Source of the DNA: Orbilia blumenaviensis
Taxonomy: Eukaryota > Ascomycota > Orbiliomycetes > Orbiliales > Orbiliaceae
DNA: 64,000 nt
Assembly: GCA_036872755.1 (NCBI GenBank)
Contig: JAVHNS010000001.1
Location: 930,001 to 994,000, forward strand
Direction of reading: 5' to 3'
Shown: positions 1 to 12,136 of the stretch, in pieces
Layout: each line of letters begins with the position of its first letter
Numbering within the stretch: the stretch's first letter is position 1
Translations under genes and position numbers: made by a program
Notes under the pieces: model-generated
Seen by the model: only the letters and a program-made list of their open reading frames with translations
Databases searched by the model: none
What the model was told of the DNA's origin: nothing

Positions 1-773
1 ACCAACAGACTAACAAAAGCTAGGAAGCACACAAACTTTTCATCGTAAGAAGGAAAGAGATAAAAAAAGGATAAAGATAAGAAGATGGTGATTTACGTAG
101 ATATTAAATATAGCGGCAACATGACAGAGAAGGCTATTTACTTCTTTGCTGTGTAACAGTTAATTCAGAAAAAAGACAAGAGAAATAATAAAAAAGAAAA
201 GGCCATCCAAATTCGCGTTGTACACTTAGGAGGTAAAAAGATAACAATTAACTTTAGACAAGAAAGAATAGAGGAGAGGGATATCATTGATGCATTGCCT
301 ATTTCCAGAACGCCTATGTTAATGATGGAAATATTATTTTTGGTTATTCGGATCATTAAAAATCCGATGTTAGAAAGGTTGTACCCGTGTACGTTACTTA
401 GTACGATAGGTAAAGAAGGGAGCTGTTTCGTCGACGCAAAAGGAACAGGAGGTAAAGGAAAACATTAGAAATGAGAACAAAAACCGGGTTGAAAAGGATA
501 GTGGAAATATTTCCAGTGTCTCGTCTTGTTGTTAGGGATCATGGTGTCAGATTCCGTATTTCGTGGCAGGTAAATGGATTGGTAAAGAGAACCCTCCCAG
601 CCGGCTAGCTGTCACGTCATAGGAGCTTGAAATAGAGTCTACTCGAAGGACGATGACGTGTGGGACGGTAGCCGGCGATGGAGTCATTTGCGACGACGGC
701 CAAAAAGGAAGTCTTTGCCTTTATCAGCCCATCCTACAAATAACTGTTAATAACTTCTCCCTGCATTGACAAA
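1..773. other. Left-edge non-coding DNA
   Basis: No gene is supportable here. The only long open frame (about 165-356, minus) encodes a short hydrophobic peptide with no recognisable domain. The stretch next to 774 is expected to hold the 3' UTR and terminator of the minus-strand Par32-like gene. Confidence 0.5.
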
Positions 774-1392
774 TCATCGACAATGTAGTTGATAGTGCTC
801 ACCTCGGTAATCGTGACGAGAGTGATCGACAGGAACCGTTTTATCATATTTAACACGACGTTCGTACTCTTCGGCAGCGAGATACTCTTCTTCGGATGGG
901 TGGTAGATATTGCCAGCACCGGAACGACCACCATGGTAGTCAGAGGTGGATGGGCGACGGGGAAGCATCTCAACGTCTTGAGCAGCACGAGCGTACTCTG
1001 GGTGTTCAAAGTCGTTGTTCTGCATGTTGCCAGTTCCTCCACGTCCAGATGTGTCTAGTGAATGTTGAAATGCTGCATTAGTTGCTATATTCAAAGAAAT
1101 GATATCATGATATGTATAAAAAGTACAACATGGGACTAATATTGGTGCCGTCGGATGAAGAGTGATGAGATGGCAATATAACTAATTAATCGATAAATAA
1201 CTTACAGATAGGGCTCTTAATAGTCGGGGTTTGAAAGTCTTCGTCGTCTTCTTGATGAACTGAATCGGCACTTGAAAAGTTTCCAGCACCACCACGGCCG
1301 GTAGATCGTTCTCGATGGTCGAAGTCCTGACTAAGTCGGCTAGAATCGTCGTGAGACTTTCGTGGAGGAAGAACGGCGCCTGTCAATGTCAT
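774..1392 (-). CDS. Par32/DUF3602-like small protein with GRGGAGN repeats
   Basis: Two exons: 1392-1206 and 1084-774, joined by a 121-nt intron (GTAAGT donor, TATAG acceptor, phase 1), giving 165 residues. The start is the ATG at 1392; the frame extends upstream only to a non-ATG codon. The protein is hydrophilic and has three spaced copies of a glycine-rich motif: GRGGAGN and GRGGTGN are clear and GRSGAGN is a variant. This is the signature of the fungal DUF3602 family, which includes yeast Par32, a phosphoprotein that responds to TORC1/rapamycin signalling and regulates ammonium transporters. The segments between motifs are charged and probably disordered, and there is no signal peptide or membrane segment. 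Family membership rests on the motif; a role in nutrient signalling is inference from the yeast member. The next gene, eIF3b, is almost 6 kb away. Confidence 0.75.
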
Positions 1393-2760
1393 TGTGAAAA
1401 AAGAAGAAGACAAGTGTGTCTGCGAGTGGATCAGGGAATTTATAGGGAAGAATCAAGTCTGACGTGCTCCAATGGGGGGAAGCAGGTTTTCGGATTGATG
1501 TTCCCGAGGATAGGGATGGTCGTGGCAGCTAGCTGCGGGAAGTCGTTTAGGTCTGATGCTTTTTTGGGACTTGGTTTTGGTGGCGGGCAACGGATATGTT
1601 TCGTTTGACGTGGAGATTTGGGGCCGGGCGATGCAAGTGAGAACGGCGTGGTAGTAGTCTAGTCCGGGGCAAGGCTGCCTAGGAATAACGAAAGAACGTC
1701 TGGAAAAAGAAAGTAAAATATGGTAGAAAAACGCAGGATGTATCGTTCCGATGGAAGATCTAGCAGAAAGGTACAATTGTAGTTGCTGATGCCTCGGTCG
1801 GTAAAAGGAAGGTTGTTTGGTGATAGATCGAAGCGCGAGCGAGGGATATGGGGATTGGGAGAGCGAGGGCGGGCTTTTGGGTGGTGTTGAGGGGCCCCGA
1901 AGAAGCAAGTCGAAGGTATAACAAACCAGCGATAACTGAGCTAACTAGACCTAAGACCTAGGACCTAAGACCTAAGACCTAGGGGAGGGGAGATTTCGAA
2001 AGAGCGGCCTGCAGCCTGCAGCCTGGCGGTGTGTAATAGCCGTTTGTAATTTAATTGATTTGATCCAAATCGAAGCCGTTAGAGAATGCGATTATTTGGC
2101 CTCGAAATAATGCAAATGCAATGAGGCTCGTTTAGCTGTTCGTTTGGCCGGGTTGGACTAATCGGGTCTGGTTTGGGCTGGTTTGGGCGGGTTCTGTTCG
2201 GCGAGCTCAAAAGAAGGCAAGTTCCACCGCACTCTTCGATCGTTCTCAAATCGGATCCGCCGCCAGTCAATCTCTCTATTATCTCCCTCTCGAGTTCTGG
2301 GAGCAAAAAAGAAAAAGGAGATCTGAGCTGAGAGGATTCCTCAGAAGGCCGGTCCTTGCTTGCGTGGTATCCGGAAAGGTACGTCTGTCTTGTCTGGAGA
2401 TATTATGCAGCGCAGATGGTGGTCTTCCTTTTTTTTATTTTTTATTTTTTATTCTTGGAAGTCTAAATTTCGGGAAGGCAAGGGCCAACTGGCTAACAGG
2501 TACTGGCTGATAACTGTGACCGAATCGATTTCGTTTTAAGTTTCGCTGCCGTCGACGGATGCAGTCCGATCAGTACAATGATTGATTGTAGTGGATTGTA
2601 TATTTTATCAAATCGAGAACTATCGAGCAGACCAGAAGATCAAGAGCCTTCCAAAACAAAAAACGGCCGTAAGAACTGCTTCTATCTGGCTCTTTATACT
2701 CCTCTTCTCCACAGCTCTCTCAATCACCTAGGCTGTCCTACGAAAAAAAATTATATCACC
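1393..2760. other. Upstream region of the Par32-like gene
   Basis: This holds the presumed promoter and 5' leader of the minus-strand Par32-like gene, then gene-free DNA. A 7-bp tandem repeat lies at 1948-1982. Long open frames here have no domain signature and no convincing splice context. Confidence 0.4.
1948..1982. repeat. Five-copy 7-bp tandem repeat (GACCTAA/G)
   Basis: Five consecutive heptamers of the form GACCTAA or GACCTAG run without a gap from 1948 to 1982. It is a short simple repeat in non-coding DNA. It resembles degenerate telomere-type units only superficially, and I assign no function. Confidence 0.8.
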
Positions 2761-2780
2761 CAATCGAGATTCTCTCACGT

Positions 2781-3192
2781 AATGGACTCAAGCCAGGAAC
2801 CAGAGTCGTCAATACAGCTAGTATGGTGTACTATGGCGTTGTCGCAGGGTGTGCATGTGTGCCAATCTGTCACAGAACCATCCACTGTCCGTGACCCAGT
2901 TGCAAGCCCATCAGCGTCTATCCCGGGTCAGCCTCTGTCATGGATGGACATCAACCCGTGGTCACGATGGATATGGATACCAAGTCCACTACATGCAGTG
3001 CGCCGGCCAAGGCAGCGTCTCCGAGGAGCTGGCATACGCAAAAGTACGAGTTAATCGCGAGAACGTTCGAATTTCAATTGTGAGAGCTCCTCACACTGAA
3101 CTCTGACTCTACCAGCCGGCATCATCTACGAGAATAGCGGCTTCACAATTCCATCTCGGGGCTCCACCGACTGGTTTGGCCTAACTAAATTG
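2781..3192 (+). other. Possible small gene or decayed coding fragment
   Basis: An open stretch starts at an ATG near 2781. A plausible intron follows (donor GTACGAG at about 3044; CTGAC branch point and CTACCAG acceptor at about 3116), then a short open exon ending in TAG near 3199. Two frames stay open across part of the first exon, and neither gives a protein I recognise. It could be a lineage-specific small gene, a decayed gene or chance. Confidence 0.2.
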
Positions 3193-4744
3193 TTTTAGCA
3201 AGAAATAAAATAAAAATTTCTTGTTCAATTTCGGCTGCCCGTCGCTCAAAACCCGTTTCAACAGCAGCGAATCGTTCAAAGCACGCGTTCCGTGCCAATG
3301 CCTGATTTCGGAGACCGGCCAGCCCAAAATCTGCTCGTCGAAAACCAGATCTAAAATGCCCTTCCCCGCAAAACTTATTTTCTATCACGTAACGGGAAAT
3401 AAAGTACCTTAAAATTGCAATGACATATCGGCTTCCTCCTCAAAAACCCTAGGCAAGGGTTTGCTTATTCCTGTGGCTTCTTAGAGGTGGAGCCTGTAGG
3501 GCTCTCCGTGAAAGCAGCACCGTCTGCGAGTGGCCTGCTCTGCGGGAAGCCAAGGCGCTAGGAAGGGGCAAGCTGCGACACCTTATTTGAACGGCGACCT
3601 CTGTTTTGGGAATTAATCCAGGTTTGCATCAGAACATGCCGAAATGTTGTAAGCTCTTATTTCTCCCTCGTTAATTCGACATGAGGAATGAAGGAACAGC
3701 AGGAGAAGGAAAAAAATGGTACTTGAGAAAGGGAGACGAGTTTATTCGGTGCTCGCGCATCTATGTTGCATGATGCATCCGAATTTCCCAATAATTTCTC
3801 CGTTTAATTTTCGGGAATATTCCTACAGGAAGTTCTCGTATGTATCAGCTCGGGGCTGAAGATATCGTCACATTACATTTTGGCATGGAAAAAAGTGTTC
3901 GCGGTCAATATTTTGTGGCTACACGTGCATGTGCAGGTCCAGGCAGGCAGCCAACCGCTGCCCTTTGCTAGCAATTGATCTGTATCTCCATTGCTCACGA
4001 TTCAAAGCCTTCCCGGTACCAGTTGCAACGTTTCCAGAAGCCCTTGCCTATCCTTCCTCAAATATCCGGATTACTACCTTTCCTTCAACTAATCCGATCC
4101 CACCTTTAACTTACAATAGTGGTAATATCTGATTTAAATGTCATTAGCGTAATATTCCCTTTTCCAGCTCGCCGAACTCGAATCCTTGCAACCCTAAAAG
4201 CCCAATTGCAGAGCTCTGGAGTATTTCAACCAACCCATTCTTTTTTCTTGTCTAAGCGTAATACGTCCTACTTATTGCGGCATTGAGAAACTTCTATACG
4301 TATATATCTCCTGTTCGACTCGCTGTTTTACAGATATTGATAAAATCGAGAAGCTTCTTAATGTGTCAATGTTGAAAGATAGGGCTGGCAGATTGGTTAC
4401 TGACAAGGCTGTTGGATTTTGGAGAATCCACAACACATTTCCCTTCATCATAAATATGTTTACAGGACCTGATATTCTGGAAACGATACTTACATAACGC
4501 CAATGCCAATTGTATATCCTGAACATGAGACGTTCTTTAGATTGACACCAAAATACTTGTCCCTTGTTCGCCAAGGGTGTGGATTCCGGTGGCTTGAAGG
4601 AATAGACGGATACTCCCATGAGGCGCCATCTCAACTCCGGACGTCGACCTGAACCTTCGAATTCAACAATCCGCCTTAACCCGCACGATCTGACCAATTT
4701 CGAGAATTATGACTCCTCGATTCAAACTTTAAGACTAATAATAA

Positions 4745-4895
4745 ACTCTACAGTCTCTATATGGTGCCACAGAAGCTACGAGAGTACCAAAGACTGCTTG
4801 CATCTTTGCAAGTCCAAACTTCTCCCCGGAGTAAGCTAGATATCCAGCTCCGTAAACGCTCGATGCCTCGATGGCCGGGAAATTCCTAACTTTTG
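4745..4895 (-). pseudogene. Cytochrome P450 heme-loop relic (probable)
   Basis: Read on the minus strand, about 50 open codons include YGAGYLAYSGEKFGLAKMQ. Residue by residue this lines up with the P450 heme-binding signature FxxGxRxCxGxxxA followed by the usual L-helix (E/K)MQAV pattern. The critical positions are changed: the conserved Arg is Leu and the heme-ligand Cys is Tyr (TAC, one transition from TGC). The frame stops soon after. I found no ExxR or I-helix motif nearby, so only a fragment is left. It cannot encode a working P450. The similarity is visible but short, so chance is not excluded. Confidence 0.4.
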
Positions 4896-5723
4896 GCCTT
4901 ACTCCGGTCCTAAAACAAAAATAACAAACTAAACCCGCAAGCCAAGCTGCAGGTTATTCTTGTCGCTGGTATACAGACGTGGCTGACGGAAGTGGGGTCC
5001 AACAAAGCCAACTGCAGTTGTCCAGCTGGACACAATGCGATGCAATTGCGTATCACTTTCCATTTACTTTTTCTTCTCTCTTTTCAACATTCCAGTCTAC
5101 CCGAAGCATAACGGTCCGCTGTACATGATATTTGCAGCGTTTGAGCTCGGGCCTACTTGAGAAGGTTATGGAGTAAGTGCAGCGCTTAGCTGTTCTTTTT
5201 GGATCTACGGTCTTGGTATCGGTTATACCCGTTTTTGTGTGAACGTGTTTTTTTTGTTTTTGGTGAGAGTTGGGGAGTGAGTATGGGGTTTTCCAAGGCG
5301 CTTGCGAGCTTGGCTGGAGAGGGTTTACTTGGTCAGGTGGTTTCGTGCAGATTATGGATGGGGTGTATAGATCAAGCTCTAGGTGGATACCTAGGTATAT
5401 ACAGTTTGATATTGTCCACTTCTTATTCTTCTACTACTATCAACTCTTCTGTGCGACTCCATTTGGTGTATCAAGTCAATTACTAGAGTTAACTTTTTGG
5501 TATTATTAGTGTTAGGATGTCGAGGGGTGAAAGTTCCAGAGCAGAGACAGGCAGGTACAAAAGCAATATCAAACAGACGGCACAAACAACGGAAGGTATC
5601 TCAAATGAGATATATCCGTATATGAGACCAAATCGATTACAAACAGGATTTGTGAGGGGAAAGCAATTGATCGGCTCGCGATATCGGGCGTACACCTAAT
5701 CGGCATCCTGATCTGCTCCGAAC

Positions 5724-5751
5724 AAGCTTCAAGCTTCAAGCTTCACGCTTC
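5724..5751. repeat. AAGCTTC short tandem repeat
   Basis: Three exact 7-bp copies of AAGCTTC lie at 5724-5744, followed by a degenerate fourth. It is a local simple repeat in gene-poor DNA. Confidence 0.7.
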
Positions 5752-7197
5752 GAAACTCCGATCCCATCCTTCCAACGACCGTCAAGCCTTCCGAGCCGAC
5801 ATTCAAGCTTTCCTCTTCCCTCCCATTCCGATATATATTCGCAATTATGATATCTGAATCCGGTAATACCGAAGCCGGCCGACTGAAAAGCTCGGACCGC
5901 CGTGCAGACCAATAGCACTAATCCGGTGACAATGTCCGCATATCAGTTTCATCTGTTCATCACATACACACGACAACCCTATAGCTATATCCGCAATTAA
6001 ATTACAAGACACGCAAGCGCACACCATACCCTGGATGCTCCTTGTATCATCCTTATGTCATGATCATGACAGTACAATAATCCCATTGTTGAAATTAATA
6101 TAAACTATCAACCCCTACCGTATGATCCATAGCCCTGCCATGCAAATGCCATGCCCACCCCAACCGCGGAATGACCCTCCCGACTTCCCCCCGACGGTCG
6201 CGAAACATCGTGGGAGACGAAAAAAAAAGAAGCATCGCTAGGAATTCCTAAAGTGGTGTGAAGACAATTAATTCATGATTGTTTGATGACCTTCAAACAC
6301 CTGCCATCTTCGTCTAGGCGAGATTGGTCACAATAATAGGCGAACTCTCATGCGTTAAGCATGCACTGTCAAAGAAGAAATAAGAAATAAAAACTAGGAT
6401 ATCATGTCAAGATCGTGATTGAGACCGAGACAAAGTGCATTGAGGGACATCAGCTTCCATAAATATACATATAACTATAGCAGTCAATCATCATATAGCT
6501 GTTTCAAACCTAGCAAGCCATCCGCATCCTCCTACCAGAAACAAAAAAAAAAAAAAAATTAGAAAAACAAAAACAAGATGGGATGCAATGGGAAGCCGTG
6601 ACAATTACGTGCATCAAGGTCCAAAAGAAAAGAAGAAAAAAAAAAAAAGAGTCCAAGCTCCTAAGATACCTGGTAAGTACCTCCCTTGCTCGGGATCTTT
6701 TTCCCATTTTCGTACATGCCATGCAGAGAAAGTCCGCAGAATAAGGTAATTCACGATTTCGGGATGTTAAGAGATAAGATCCCCTTGAATATGCATTAAT
6801 CATGCTTATCTGAACCAACGCAAACCTCATTACGTTTTTCCAACAGGCGCGCGGTCGGCCGCAGGAGCCCGAGTTGATATCGTGCCAAACCCTCTAAAGA
6901 GCGCCTTTTTGACATGTTGTAGCATACGTTTCGTCTATATCTAACGCTTCACATTAGGAAATGGTATACGACTGCAATGCATGGTGTCGTCTGATACTTT
7001 TAACTCTTAAATTCTTTCTCCGCTCTCATTAGCTAACCATATCAACAGCCCCTTCCATGTATTTACAGAACAAGTACTTTTTGGTGAAGCTATAGAAGAA
7101 CAAGAAAAAAGTAACAAAAGGATTAAAAGGTGCATCTTCCGATCTCGCACAATACCCCACTCCCCCAACAGATCCATTACCTCGACATTGGGGTAGT

Positions 7198-9566
7198 CTA
7201 GGCAATCTCCTCTTCCTTCTCCTCGATGACCTCCTCCACGATCTCCTCAATGACTGTTGCACCCTCCATATCCTTGTCATCATCGTCTCTAAGAGGCGGT
7301 AATCCAAGATCCTCTCTCTCTTCCTCAAGCTCTCTCTCCGTCTTGCTTCTCCATGCACGCCATTCCTCGAGAAGACGTCTTCTGCCTTCGATGATTGTTG
7401 CGGAAGCCTCGCTTTCGAGGATCAAGTCGTCTTCGTCGAATTGCCTACTGTACTCTCTGAGGTTCTTGCGAACCTGCTTCTGTTGTTCCTTAGACAACAT
7501 AGTTGGTGGGCGAGGGCGCCATGCGAATTGCTTGAACCTTTCAATATGGTCTTCACGGAGAGAGTTGCCCTTGAAGTCCCACATATGATAGCCGTTTTCC
7601 ATCTGTAAATCGTAGTTAGTTTCACACTATTCCTAAAACTAGTGGTAAAGGGCTAAGAACTTACGGTGTGCTTCCACATGCTCGAACTACTAACAACGTA
7701 TCGGCCCGAGGGATCCCACTCCAAGTCAGTGACACCGTAGTGTTCGACAGTTCCAATTAACTGTAGGTTCGCCGCCAAGTCCTTCTCGGATTCTTTCTTC
7801 TCGCCATCGAAGTCAAAGTCCCAGAATTCGAGCTCGTGGCTCTGTTGGGAGTTGATTGTAGCCACAATGCAGAATCGTCCCTTGGGCGACCAGAAAATGG
7901 CGTTCGAGTTACGCTTATCAATGGTTCTGATGAGACGGAATGGACCAGCTGGAGGAGACTTGGTCTTTTCAGGGGCATAGAAAGAAACAGAGGTCTTTGG
8001 TGGGGCGGGAGCGGCGCCGGCTGGCGGTAGTTCGCCGGCAGTGATAAGGACGAAACGGTCACCCTTTGGCTCCCATGCAAAGTTGATAACTGTGTCCTGA
8101 ATTTCGATGGGTTCGTTGGGGATGTTCTTCTCCTTGATTCTGAAGAACTCGAGACTTGTGAATGTAGATTTGCCACGTTTGGAGTGTCTGTCCACCTTGA
8201 CGCAGAGGTAGGCACCCTCTGATTGCCAGTGAAGTTTGCAGTCCGATACGCTGAACAAGTTCCTTGTTCTGATGATTTCTTTAGAGGGGATAGCCATTAG
8301 AGAGACCCTGGCAGTCTGATTGTTGATTTCGGGTGTCCAGTAGCAGAGGAGCTGTTCGCCAGATGTTTTCTTGGCCTCATCTTCAGTTGGGGCATAAGGC
8401 GACCACTCGAAGTCGACAACACCCTCGAGTTTGATAGACTTCCTGTCGAGAAGGACCATGGATGGAGTTTCATAGACGGAAATCGAGGAGCCAGGGGTAA
8501 CTCTGGCGCAGTACTTATCGTCTGCGGTCCATTTGAATAGGGGCCACTGGATCTTCTTGCGCATATTTGGTGGCTTGTCGGCTTCCTGTGGGTTTTCAAT
8601 TGGTGGGAAAGAACGGAGGAGCTTTCCGGTCTTAACCTCCCAGATGACGTATGTCTTGCCATCTTCCTCAGGTGTGAGGCCAGGCATCCCCTCCTGGTAG
8701 ACGATTGGCTTGTTGGACCAGGTGACGAGGTATTTTTCGTTGGGAGAGAAGTCCACTAGGTTGACAGCTGGATGTGGGAATCGAGCAATACGCTTCCAGC
8801 TAGCACCACCCCATAGCTGAACACCCTGTGGATGTAATGATGTAAGGAAGGTTCCAAGAGGCGACCATCTGACGAATGATTCCGTCCAGAACTGACGCTC
8901 AACAGTCATATCAGGAGCATCCTTCTTGTTGTTGAAGTAGACACCAACTGTGTCGGAGCGGAAAAGAATGAATTGGTCGCGGGCGCGGGCGTCACCAATC
9001 CAGGAGCGGAGATGTTCTTGCTCAACGAACGGTTCCGGTTCTGGCTCGACGTACTTTTCGTCGATACGGCCTTCACGTCCGTAGCGTTCAATGTCGGTTA
9101 ATTTGTTAACTGCGAGGGTGTGCTTCTTATCGAGGGCAAGGCCGTTGAGTTTCTTGACAGCTTGAGCGGCTTGCATCGCGGTTTCGTACTCAACGAAGGC
9201 AAATCTACATCATATATGTTAGCACTAGAGTTTCCCAACAAGAACCCAAGTTATTGGTATAAGTACCCCTGGGATTGTCCATCGTCGCCCATAGGCATGT
9301 AGACCGAGTCCTCCTTTGTCTTTCCAACAGCTTGTAGCTTCTTGACTAAGAACTTAACAAGCTTAGGCTTGTTGTCTTCAGGGACCTTTGGTAGGCCATC
9401 GATAACGACGAAGGTGTCAAGGCCTTCTTCTAGTTTAACTTCATATTGTTCTCGGAGGTCTATCAAGAAGTATTAGACGCGAAAACTATAACAGGATCCA
9501 AACGGATGAATATATACCGGAGAAATCGATCTCCTCCTCATCATCGTAAAATTCGTCTGCTGTCAT
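7198..9566 (-). CDS. PRT1: Eukaryotic translation initiation factor 3 subunit B (eIF3b)
   Basis: Four exons: 9566-9518, 9459-9267, 9204-7665 and 7602-7198, all with canonical GT-AG ends and continuous frame, giving 728 residues, close to the family's usual size. eIF3b is the scaffold of the eIF3 complex, which binds the 40S subunit in the cytoplasm and supports scanning. The N-terminus is acidic. An RRM follows at about residues 32-115; its RNP1-like strand GFAFVEYE (from residue 81) is assembled across the exon 2/3 junction. The large third exon encodes the WD40-type beta-propeller typical of PRT1. The C-terminal exon is helical and charged and ends in a Glu-rich tail. The ATG at 9566 gives the acidic [16 protein letters not shown] N-terminus usual for fungal orthologues. 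A second eIF3 subunit, eIF3m, lies at 61-63 kb. Confidence 0.95.
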
Positions 9567-11960
9567 TGTGGGGGATAGCTGTCCGCCCTAGCTCGTATAC
9601 TATATTATGCCGTCTATAGCGTAGAATATCGGTATGGATTATGGTAATAAGGAAGCCGTATTAGGTCTACCGATTGCGGTGACTATGGTTATTCGGCGGT
9701 GAAAGGAGGGTGATGTCGGGGGGTGGTTGACGGTCGTGTCGTCTGTTGGAGCTGCAGAAGCAAATTTTTGGTTCGGCCACAGAATTTCAGTGTGTGGGCT
9801 TTCATTTTGGTGGGGAGCTTAGACGCCCTAAGCGACAACAACACATCCCGGCGAGGGCCCCGACCGTCATGTGATCTTCCGTGGTCTTGGCGTGAGCTTG
9901 TTGTATTTTACTTGTTAATTCGCGTTGTTTGCGAGCCGAGCCCTCCAACGCAAAGTTTAAAGCGTTCTTCTAGTGTTTGGAAATGATTCAAGAACGCTCA
10001 CCAGAATGGACAGTGGCATAGCCGCACAATAACAATGGCGGGAGTTTTTGGGACGACTGCTGAGGTCACTAATAATTCCCAAAGGCTATTCCACATCCGA
10101 GAGCTATTCACTTCGAGTCAAACTCATCCTGACCATGCTCAATCAAAAGAAGCCAGCACAAAATGGAAAGGGAATTTTATTTTTCAAATATCCGAGAATA
10201 TCAGGGTCTAGGAAAACATATTCCCCTCAGATTTGAAGAGAAATGTATGGCCAAGGTTGGCTTGCGCGTATGCATGAAGACGTATATCCGAAAGCTATTC
10301 AAGCTCATCTTCGAGCCATAGTAATGCATAGTACCAACACTCTGATGCTGACTGACCCCAAGTTTAGCTGTGGAGGGATGCCATCAGCCCGTATTGGACA
10401 ACAATCGATATGTTATGACCGATAGGAAAAAATGGCTTTTTCCTTTGTCCTCATGGGTTTATGAATCCCGACCACAGTTGTGGTCAACAGCGTCTGGGAC
10501 CGAGACTAAATCCCGACCAGAACCTACGTGTGCATATCTTTCTCTTTTATTCTTTTGCAGTAGAGTACTACTAGAGCTTTTGATAGGGGCTAGAGAGCTG
10601 CATGCCAGTAAATTTATTATAGGCCTCTCACAGAAGCTGAGGAAATGCCATCGTACATGTCAGCTTGTACGATGGGGCAGCCCAAACGAATGAGTGTCGG
10701 ACTAATTTACGGGTTTTGGTGAGAATTTTGATAATATGCATATATACTGGTAGTCAGGGCCAATGGGGATAGAGAAGTAAGATACGGAAATGACGCGTCG
10801 GACGGGCCAAAGCTCGAAGGCTTCATATGCATGGTGGCTTTGGATATTCTACCTACATCATTGATGCATGATACCGATCTGAACTCAAGTTTTCGAAATA
10901 TTCATTCATCTGACTTGTGGTTTTGTCTGAGCAACCAACTTAGCACTCCATTGCGCGGAATTTCGAAATATGCACAAAGACACGGAAAGCACTCGTCCGG
11001 TAAGTCCCGTTGATATAAATTACGGAATCAATGATACAATATCAGTAGGTATCAATGCGATGTGTGGAGCTGGAGGAGGCCAAAAATGAAGCGTCGATGC
11101 GTGCTTTGATAATCCCTCATCTGCGAACCCTTGGATCCTGCGGAACTGACAAAAACGCAACCATCCCAACAATGGCCAAACCGGTATTCGCAACCTTTCA
11201 TATCTCTTCCGCGATACTGGTACCGCCACCGCGCAACCGACGCAGGCTCATTGCATGGATCAGTCACTCGAACCAGCTGATTGGCTAGTTGGGTCTTGTG
11301 TAACAACCCAAACGAGAAATACAACACTCACCTGATCAAGCCCTATGCAATCGATCCGCCAGCGCTGGCGAATGGGCTGCTTCAGACACGGCTTGACAAG
11401 CTTTCCGACCAACGACAAGACGCCAAGGTGGGATTTTTTATTTCAGCCGCCCTAGCCCCGCAGGTGATATCATCAGGAACCTGTGATGTATCGATATTCG
11501 ATATATTCGAATCTGATGATGGAAGTCAACCGTCAACATTTGAGGCTGACAACCTGCACGCCTGACAGGGCCCGGCCGGCAGGTTAGGAAACTTTGTTGA
11601 AAATAATGGAATTGATTGGTCGGGGCCTTAAGGCTGCAGTAGCCGGAGGGGTCGATATGCACTTTTGGATCCTATCCATGGAGCTAAGTATCTGTTAAAT
11701 CCGCGTCCGTTGACACTGTGCAGGCACTGTGCAGGCATTGGGAAGGGCATGAATACATCAATTCAAGGAGCAGACTTGAAGGGCATATCATACAAAATTC
11801 GTTGAAAACTCAAGTCTTCACTCATCGAATCCATCAAGTGTGTCAGCTGAAAAGTCACAGCCTTCGGCCTCTCTCCTATAGCTATGAGGACATAGAAAGG
11901 ATCACCCAATGTCGGGCTTCACACTTCCGGCAATCGATGGCGCACCTGAGAAGTTGTGCA
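9567..11960. other. Promoter of eIF3b and intergenic DNA
   Basis: The first few hundred bases after 9566 are the presumed eIF3b promoter and 5' leader. The rest, to the metalloprotease promoter, shows only short unconvincing open frames with no domain and no consistent splice structure. Confidence 0.4.
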
Positions 11961-11969
11961 AAGGGGATC

Positions 11970-12085
11970 TATATAAGTACAACATGGACGACCTTGAGCA
12001 GATGACATGAAAATATATCTATTCAAACAGAACCAAACATTCCAATAAACCAAGGATCTAGTCTACAGATAACCAGCTATATAAA
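11970..12085 (+). promoter_or_regulatory. Candidate core promoter of the metalloprotease gene
   Basis: Two TATA-like elements precede the ATG at 12137: TATATAAG at 11970-11977 and TATATAAA at 12078-12085. The upstream one would allow a leader of roughly 130 nt; the downstream one sits only about 50 nt before the ATG. Their presence suits a regulated gene, but the transcription start is not visible. Confidence 0.4.
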
Positions 12086-12136
12086 CTACCCTATAATTTA
12101 GATTCACTACTCTTTATCCTTGAGTTTTTAAGAAAT

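Larger units (their letters stand above)
3200..7197. other. Gene-poor interval upstream of the eIF3b 3' end
   Basis: About 4 kb without an intact gene. It contains a P450-like relic (about 4745-4895, minus), a short AAGCTTC repeat (5724-5751) and several A/T homopolymer runs (for example 6542-6558 and 6637-6648). I recognised no transposase or reverse-transcriptase motif. The last few hundred bases before 7198 should be the 3' UTR of the minus-strand eIF3b gene. Confidence 0.4.

Noticed and set aside
1453..1908. Long minus-strand open frame upstream of the Par32-like gene
   Set aside because: Ser/Pro/Arg-rich translation of a CT-rich leader; no domain and no splice support.
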